A stretch of DNA of 9,888 nucleotides, taken from contig JASHTQ010000013.1 in NCBI GenBank assembly GCA_030040475.1, forward strand, positions 1 to 9,888, read 5' to 3'. The stretch's first letter is position 1; each line of letters opens with the position of its first letter. The translations under genes were made by a program, and so were the position numbers. Below the pieces are notes generated by a model. That model worked only from the letters and a program-made list of their open reading frames with translations. It searched no databases and was not told the origin of the DNA. Below, piece by piece: positions 6,445-9,888 of this stretch. Origin of the DNA: Streptosporangiaceae bacterium. GTDB lineage: Bacteria > Actinomycetota > Actinomycetes > Streptosporangiales > Streptosporangiaceae.

Positions 6445-6504
6445 AGAAACCACCTCCCGTTCGGTAGTAAAAGGTTTTGATCTTCGGCTGGCACTCAGGA
6501 AGGT

Positions 6505-6510
6505 TACAGT
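6505..6510 (+). promoter_or_regulatory. Possible -10 element for ung, suggesting a leaderless mRNA
   Basis: TACAGT (TANNNT) ends 8 nt before the ung ATG at 6519, so transcription would begin at or within about 2 nt of the start codon. No convincing -35 and no properly spaced ribosome binding site are present (AGGAAGG at 6497-6503 is 15 nt away). Leaderless messages are common in actinobacteria. Confidence 0.33.
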
Positions 6511-6518
6511 TACTGGTC

Positions 6519-7193
6519 ATGGCGGAGCCGCTGCGGACGATCATCGACCCTGGCTGGGCGGATGCGCTCGAACCGGTGGCCGGCCGGATCGCCGCGATGG
6601 GGGACTTCCTGCGCGCCGAGGTCGCCGCGGGCCGGCGCTACCTGCCCGCGGGCGAGAACGTGCTGCGGGCGTTCAAGCAGCCGCTGCACGACGTGCGGGT
6701 GCTGATCGTCGGGCAGGACCCCTACCCCACGCCGGGCAACCCCGTCGGGCTGAGCTTCTCGGTCGCGCCCGACGTGCGCCGGCTGCCGCCGAGCCTGGTC
6801 AACATCTTCGAGGAGTACACCGCGGACCTCGGCTTCCCGACCCCCGCCACCGGCGACCTGTCCCCGTGGGCCGATCGCGGCGTGCTGCTGCTCAACCGGG
6901 TGCTGACCGTCGCGCCGGGCAAGCCGGGATCGCACCGGGGCAAGGGCTGGGAGGAGGTCACCGAGCAGGCCATCAGGGCGCTTGCCGGGCGCAAGCAGCC
7001 GCTGGTCGCGATCTTGTGGGGACGCGACGCGCGGACGCTCGCGCCGCTGCTCGACGGGGTGGCGCGGATAGAGTCGGCGCACCCGAGCCCTTATTCGGCC
7101 GGCGGCGGCTTCTTCGGCTCGCGCCCGTTCAGCCGGGCCAATCAGCTTCTCAAGCAGCAAGGCGCCGAGCCCGTCGACTGGCGGCTGCCATAG
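6519..7193 (+). CDS. ung: Family-1 uracil-DNA glycosylase (Ung)
   Basis: Removes uracil from DNA, arising from cytosine deamination or dUTP incorporation, to start base-excision repair; this matters in a very GC-rich genome. The 224-residue product contains the water-activating motif GQDPYP (65-70, catalytic Asp67), GLSFSV (77-82, stacking Phe80), LLLNRVLTV (123-131, uracil-contacting Asn126), and the HPSP loop (188-191, catalytic His188) followed by [14 protein letters not shown] and the C-terminal PVDWRLP typical of the family. Start: ATG at 6519, giving the expected length of about 225 residues. The frame extends upstream to a TTG at 6477 but adds nothing family-like. Oddities: the DNA-intercalating Leu of HPSPLS is Tyr192, and the usual Arg before GFFG is Gly. 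The Pro in GQDPYP, replacing the His of E. coli Ung, is normal for actinobacteria. Catalytic residues are intact, so I expect activity. Confidence 0.96.
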   Translation: MAEPLRTIIDPGWADALEPVAGRIAAMGDFLRAEVAAGRRYLPAGENVLRAFKQPLHDVRVLIVGQDPYPTPGNPVGLSFSVAPDVRRLPPSLVNIFEEYTADLGFPTPATGDLSPWADRGVLLLNRVLTVAPGKPGSHRGKGWEEVTEQAIRALAGRKQPLVAILWGRDARTLAPLLDGVARIESAHPSPYSAGGGFFGSRPFSRANQLLKQQGAEPVDWRLP

Positions 7194-7324
7194 CATGCGA
7201 ACCTCAAAGCTTCCCGAACGTGAGCCCAGTAACACCTGGTGATAGGCTTATTTACCTGTTTCGGGGGCAGTTCTACCGTTTTTACCGGCCCTACAGCTGA
7301 ATAGACACACAGGGGACAATTCAC

Positions 7325-7366
7325 GTGAACGGGCGGATACCGGCACAGTGGAACTCACGCAGGTAG
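7325..7366 (+). other. Candidate 13-codon upstream ORF overlapping the membrane protein start
   Basis: AGGGGA (7311-7316), the best ribosome binding site in this spacer, precedes GTG at 7325 by 8 nt. This opens MNGRIPAQWNSRR ending at TAG (7364-7366), in a different frame from the membrane protein whose GTG is at 7348. Termination and restart at 7348 would be a backward re-initiation of 16 nt. It could be a leader peptide for translational coupling, or a sign that the true N-terminus is shifted. Uncertain. Confidence 0.25.
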
Positions 7367-9216
7367 AAAACGACCATCCAGCGCCAGTCCACGTGTACTG
7401 GCTCAGCCGCGGCCGGCTGCTGGCCGCGAACGTCGCGTTCACGATCTACGCGACCGTCCTGGCGGTCGACACCGGCCACGCGGACCGGACCTGGGCGATC
7501 TGGGCGGCCGTCGGCTACGGGGTGACCTCGGTCTTCATCTGGCTCACCAGGCACACGAAGGTGCCGATGGTGGTGCCGCTGCTGATGTCGCTGGCCGGGG
7601 CGCTTGCCGCGCCGCTGACCTGGCTGGCGACCCGGGTGCAGCCGACGCCCGAGGTGCTGGTGATCTCCAGGTCGGCGACGCTGCTGCTCCAGCACGGCAC
7701 GCCGTACCTGCAGCAGGGGCAGTTCGCCGGGTGGATCTCCTACAACCCCTACCTGCCGGTCATGGCGGTGTTCGGGCTGCCGAAGGCGCTGGGCGCCACC
7801 GGCCTGCTCGGCGACCCGCGGGTCTGGCTGGCGGCCGTGTCGCTGACCTTGATCTGGCTCGCGTTCCGCATCGCCGTGCCGCACAACGGGTGCGAGGAGT
7901 GCCGGCACCATGTGAAGCTGTCCACCCTGTTCGTGGTGGCCTCCCCGGTGATCGCGTTCCCGCTGGCGATCGGGATCACCGACCCGCCGGTGATCGCGCT
8001 GATGTTCCTCACGCTGGCGCTGATCGCCCGGCCCTCGGGCGTGTTCAAGGCCGCGCTCGCCCTCGGCGTGGCGTGCGCGATGAAGGCGACCGCGTGGCCC
8101 GCGCTGCCCGTGGTCAGCGCGATGCTCGCGACGCGCGACGCGCTGCGGTCCGCCTGGCGCTTCGCCGGCCTGACCGTGCTCGTCGCGGTCGGCCTGTCGG
8201 CGGCGATGGCCCCGGCCGCGCTGGCCAACCCGCCCGCGTTCGTGCAGAACACGGTGCTGTTCCCGCTCGGCCTGACCAAGCACAAGACGCCTGCGGCCAG
8301 CCCGCTGCCCGGGCACCTGCTCGCCAACACCGGGATGCCCGGCCACTGGCTCGCGGTCGGGCTGCTCGCCGCGGCCGGGCTGGGCTTCGCGATCTCGCTC
8401 GTGTTCCGGCCGCCGGCCAACGTGCGCGCCGCCGCGTGGCGGCTGGCCTGGGGGCTCGCGGTGATGTTCACGCTGGCGCCCGCCACCAGGTGGGGGTACT
8501 TCGTGTACCCGCTCGGGCTGGTCGCCTGGCTGGTGCTGACCAGGCAGCCGCCGGCGACCGAGCCCGCCGACCCGCCCGTCGCGGTCCCGGTGCAGGCCGT
8601 CGGCGACTACGCGGACGACGTTGACGCCTCCGGCGAGGGCGCCCAGGAGCCGAGCCTGACCGGCGTGCGGTTACCTGGCCGGCGGCCCGGACGCCGGCTA
8701 GGAGCCGATGCGCCAGGACTCCAGGTAGGCGCGCTGGGCCTCGGTGAGCACGTCGATCGACGTGCCCATGGTGGCGAGCACGAGCCTGGCCGCCTCCGCG
8801 TCGATGTCCGCGGGCACCTCGTGCACGCCGACGGCGAGCTTTCCGCTGTTGGTCGCCAGCCAGGCAAGCGCGAGCGCCTCGATGCCGAAGGCCAGGTCCA
8901 TCACCTCGGGCGGGTGCCCCTCGGCCGCGACCAGGTTCACCACCCGGCCCTCGGCGAGCAGCAGCAGGGTCCGGCCGTCGCCGAGGTCGTAGGCGTCCAC
9001 GTGCGGCCGCACGCCGCGCTGGACGGCTTGGGCGCTGGCCGCGAGCGCGCGGACGTCGATCTCGGCGTCGAAGTGCCCGGCGTTGGCGAGGATGGCGCCG
9101 TCCTTCATCGCCTTGAGGTGCTCCGCGGCGATCACGTCGCAGGACCCGGTCACGGTGATGAACACCTCGCCGAGCGGCGCGGCCTGCGCCATCGGCAGCA
9201 CCCGGAATCCCCGTAG
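7348..9216 (+). CDS. Polytopic membrane protein, GT87/DUF2029-like glycosyltransferase; true 3' end probably near 8700
   Basis: The first roughly 400 residues form about 11-12 hydrophobic segments (for example 24-41, 49-66, 73-95, 157-177, 190-209, 211-227, 272-293, 332-353, 364-378, 383-398). A loop region RSATLLLQHGTPY...SYNPYLPVMAVFGLPKAL (108-148) and MKATAWPALPVV (245-256) resemble GT87 (DUF2029) polyprenyl-phosphate-sugar-dependent mannosyltransferases. The usual acidic catalytic Asp of the first periplasmic loop is not obvious, so the activity is uncertain. A CEECRHH cluster (182-188) lies in a loop. The frame stays open to TGA at 9214-9216, but beyond about residue 441 it is low-complexity Arg/Gly-rich and antisense to ahcY for 519 nt. 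That tail is almost certainly not real coding sequence: codon 442 is a TTA, very rare in such genomes, and GC3 drops. Start: GTG at 7348, with a weak ribosome binding site GGGCGG at 7331-7336. Confidence 0.7.
   Translation: MELTQVENDHPAPVHVYWLSRGRLLAANVAFTIYATVLAVDTGHADRTWAIWAAVGYGVTSVFIWLTRHTKVPMVVPLLMSLAGALAAPLTWLATRVQPTPEVLVISRSATLLLQHGTPYLQQGQFAGWISYNPYLPVMAVFGLPKALGATGLLGDPRVWLAAVSLTLIWLAFRIAVPHNGCEECRHHVKLSTLFVVASPVIAFPLAIGITDPPVIALMFLTLALIARPSGVFKAALALGVACAMKATAWPALPVVSAMLATRDALRSAWRFAGLTVLVAVGLSAAMAPAALANPPAFVQNTVLFPLGLTKHKTPAASPLPGHLLANTGMPGHWLAVGLLAAAGLGFAISLVFRPPANVRAAAWRLAWGLAVMFTLAPATRWGYFVYPLGLVAWLVLTRQPPATEPADPPVAVPVQAVGDYADDVDASGEGAQEPSLTGVRLPGRRPGRRLGADAPGLQVGALGLGEHVDRRAHGGEHEPGRLRVDVRGHLVHADGELSAVGRQPGKRERLDAEGQVHHLGRVPLGRDQVHHPALGEQQQGPAVAEVVGVHVRPHAALDGLGAGRERADVDLGVEVPGVGEDGAVLHRLEVLRGDHVAGPGHGDEHLAERRGLRHRQHPESP
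8657..8701 (+). other. Alternative-frame end of the membrane protein gene (putative 1-nt frameshift)
   Basis: From 8660 the second frame reads PACGYLAGGPDAG and stops at TAG 8699-8701, with 12 of 13 sense codons ending in G or C. The nominal frame has about 6 of 10 there, including TTA and CTA. A single extra base between about 8625 and 8659 would connect the two and give a protein of about 450 residues. That TAG and the ahcY TAG (8700-8698) share the palindrome CTAG, so the convergent genes would be co-terminal. This could be a sequencing error or a natural mutation. Confidence 0.4.
8660..8697. terminator. Hairpin between the convergent membrane-protein and ahcY genes
   Basis: CCGGCGT (8660-8666) pairs perfectly with ACGCCGG (8691-8697), closing a 24-nt GC-rich segment that can itself pair (GGCC-GGC-GGCC). 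There is no U-tract on either strand, as is frequent in high-GC actinomycetes. Its location at the meeting point of convergent genes suggests a bidirectional transcript end. Confidence 0.35.
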
Positions 9217-9888
9217 CGAGGCGTCGAGCGCGCGGACCGGGTCGATCTCGGTGACGATGACCTGGGCGCCGAAGCCGCGGGCGCGTTCGGCCACGCCCCG
9301 GCCTCCGGCGCCGAACCCGGCCACGACCACGGTCTTGCCGGCCAGCAGCGTGTTGGTGGCCCGCAGGATCCCGTCGATCGCGGACTGGCCGGTGCCGCAG
9401 GTGTTGTCCACCATGCGCTTGGCCGCCGTGTCGTTCGCGGCGATCACCGGGAACGCGAGCGCGCCCTCGGCGGCCATCCGGCGCAGCCTGATCACGCCGG
9501 TGGTGGTCGACTCCACGCCGCCCTTGACGGTTTTCAGGCTCGGCTGGAGCTTGGTGTGCAGGGTCTGCACCAGGTCGCCGCCGTCGTCGATGACTAGGTC
9601 CGCGCCTTGGTGCAGGGCCTGCTCGATGTGGCGGTAGTAGCCGCGCCTGTCGACCCCGGCCCGGGCGAAGACTTCTATGCCGTCCTGCGCGGCCAGCGCG
9701 GCGGCCACGTCGTCCTGGGTGGACAGCGGGTTGGAGGCGGCCAGCGACACCGTCGCGCCGCCGGCCCGCAGCAGCCGGACCAGCATCGCGGTCTCCGCGG
9801 TCACGTGCAGGCAGGCGGCGATGGCCGTGTGCTCGAACGGCTGCTCTTGTGCGAACCGCGGCATGAGGCTGTTCAGCAGGGGCATCGC
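8698..9888 (-). CDS. ahcY: S-adenosylhomocysteine hydrolase (adenosylhomocysteinase), 5' end outside the window
   Basis: Cytosolic NAD-dependent enzyme that splits S-adenosylhomocysteine into adenosine and homocysteine, relieving product inhibition of methyltransferases and feeding methionine regeneration. Numbered from the Met at 9885: SNPLSTQDDVAAALA (51-65), active-site His27 (CLHVT), DDGGD (100-104), Glu125 (ESTTTG), Lys156 and Asp160 (AAKRMVDN), NAD-binding GFGAGGRG (190-197), His271 (NAGHFD) and EGRVVNLVAAEGHP (312-325). TGQS follows DNTCG where the human and mycobacterial enzymes have CRES, the insertion typical of mycobacterial enzymes is absent, and the C-terminus ends YLESWRIGS without the KPxxYRY tail. 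This is the shorter archaeal/Thermotoga-like type. A codon (GCG) precedes that Met at the window edge, and relatives have about 10-20 more N-terminal residues, so the true start lies upstream. It points the same way as mtrA, like mycobacterial sahH, but is separated from it by three opposite-strand genes. Confidence 0.95.
   Translation of the reverse strand, partial: AMPLLNSLMPRFAQEQPFEHTAIAACLHVTAETAMLVRLLRAGGATVSLAASNPLSTQDDVAAALAAQDGIEVFARAGVDRRGYYRHIEQALHQGADLVIDDGGDLVQTLHTKLQPSLKTVKGGVESTTTGVIRLRRMAAEGALAFPVIAANDTAAKRMVDNTCGTGQSAIDGILRATNTLLAGKTVVVAGFGAGGRGVAERARGFGAQVIVTEIDPVRALDASLRGFRVLPMAQAAPLGEVFITVTGSCDVIAAEHLKAMKDGAILANAGHFDAEIDVRALAASAQAVQRGVRPHVDAYDLGDGRTLLLLAEGRVVNLVAAEGHPPEVMDLAFGIEALALAWLATNSGKLAVGVHEVPADIDAEAARLVLATMGTSIDVLTEAQRAYLESWRIGS

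Noticed and set aside
6501..6516. GTTAC-A-GTTAC before ung as an MtrA box
   Set aside because: Half-sites are 6 bp apart, not about 11 bp, so they do not fit tandem binding on one helix face; one half overlaps the likely -10 element.
7230..7245. CACC-T-GGTG palindrome between ung and the membrane protein as an operator
   Set aside because: The arms are only 4 bp, with no nearby promoter elements of convincing quality; expected by chance.

Overview
This window is very GC-rich, with a strong G/C preference at third codon positions, many GTG starts and weak intrinsic-terminator signals. The gene set mtrA-mtrB-lpqB-hpf is a hallmark of Actinobacteria (actinomycetes). I cannot name the genus from sequence alone. 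A Streptosporangiales- or Streptomyces-like soil actinomycete would fit, but that is inference.

Layout. Positions 1-367 (minus) hold the 5' part of hpf, the ribosome hibernation factor. Positions 368-814 carry no protein gene. They hold a predicted promoter (679-707, minus), an MtrA-box-like direct repeat upstream of it (742-759), and a roughly 270-nt RNA domain closed by a perfect 13-bp long-range stem (403-415 with 657-669) that starts about 3 nt after the predicted transcription start and ends just before the hpf ribosome binding site. I regard this as the most interesting object in the window. It is a structured hpf leader or ncRNA, possibly a member of the raiA RNA family. Positions 815-5333 (minus) are the MtrA response regulator, MtrB sensor kinase and LpqB lipoprotein operon, tightly packed (12-nt gap, then 8-nt overlap). 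Positions 5334-5463 are a divergent promoter region.

Three plus-strand genes follow: a DUF72 (YecE-like) protein (5464-6261), family-1 uracil-DNA glycosylase ung (6519-7193), and a polytopic GT87/DUF2029-like membrane protein (from 7348). The last has an open frame that runs implausibly far (to 9216) through the convergent gene and probably reflects a lost stop or a 1-nt frameshift near 8625-8659. Positions 8698-9888 (minus, 5' end outside the window) are S-adenosylhomocysteine hydrolase of the shorter archaeal/Thermotoga-like type.

How it works together. MtrA, MtrB and LpqB form one signalling unit linking the envelope and cell-cycle state to transcription. The MtrA-like box next to the hpf/RNA promoter suggests, as inference, that the system may also feed into ribosome hibernation. 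Compared with the familiar actinobacterial order (sahH-tmk-mtrA-mtrB-lpqB-comF-like-hpf in mycobacteria), tmk is missing from its usual place, the comF-like gene is replaced by the RNA region, and three opposite-strand genes are inserted between mtrA and ahcY.
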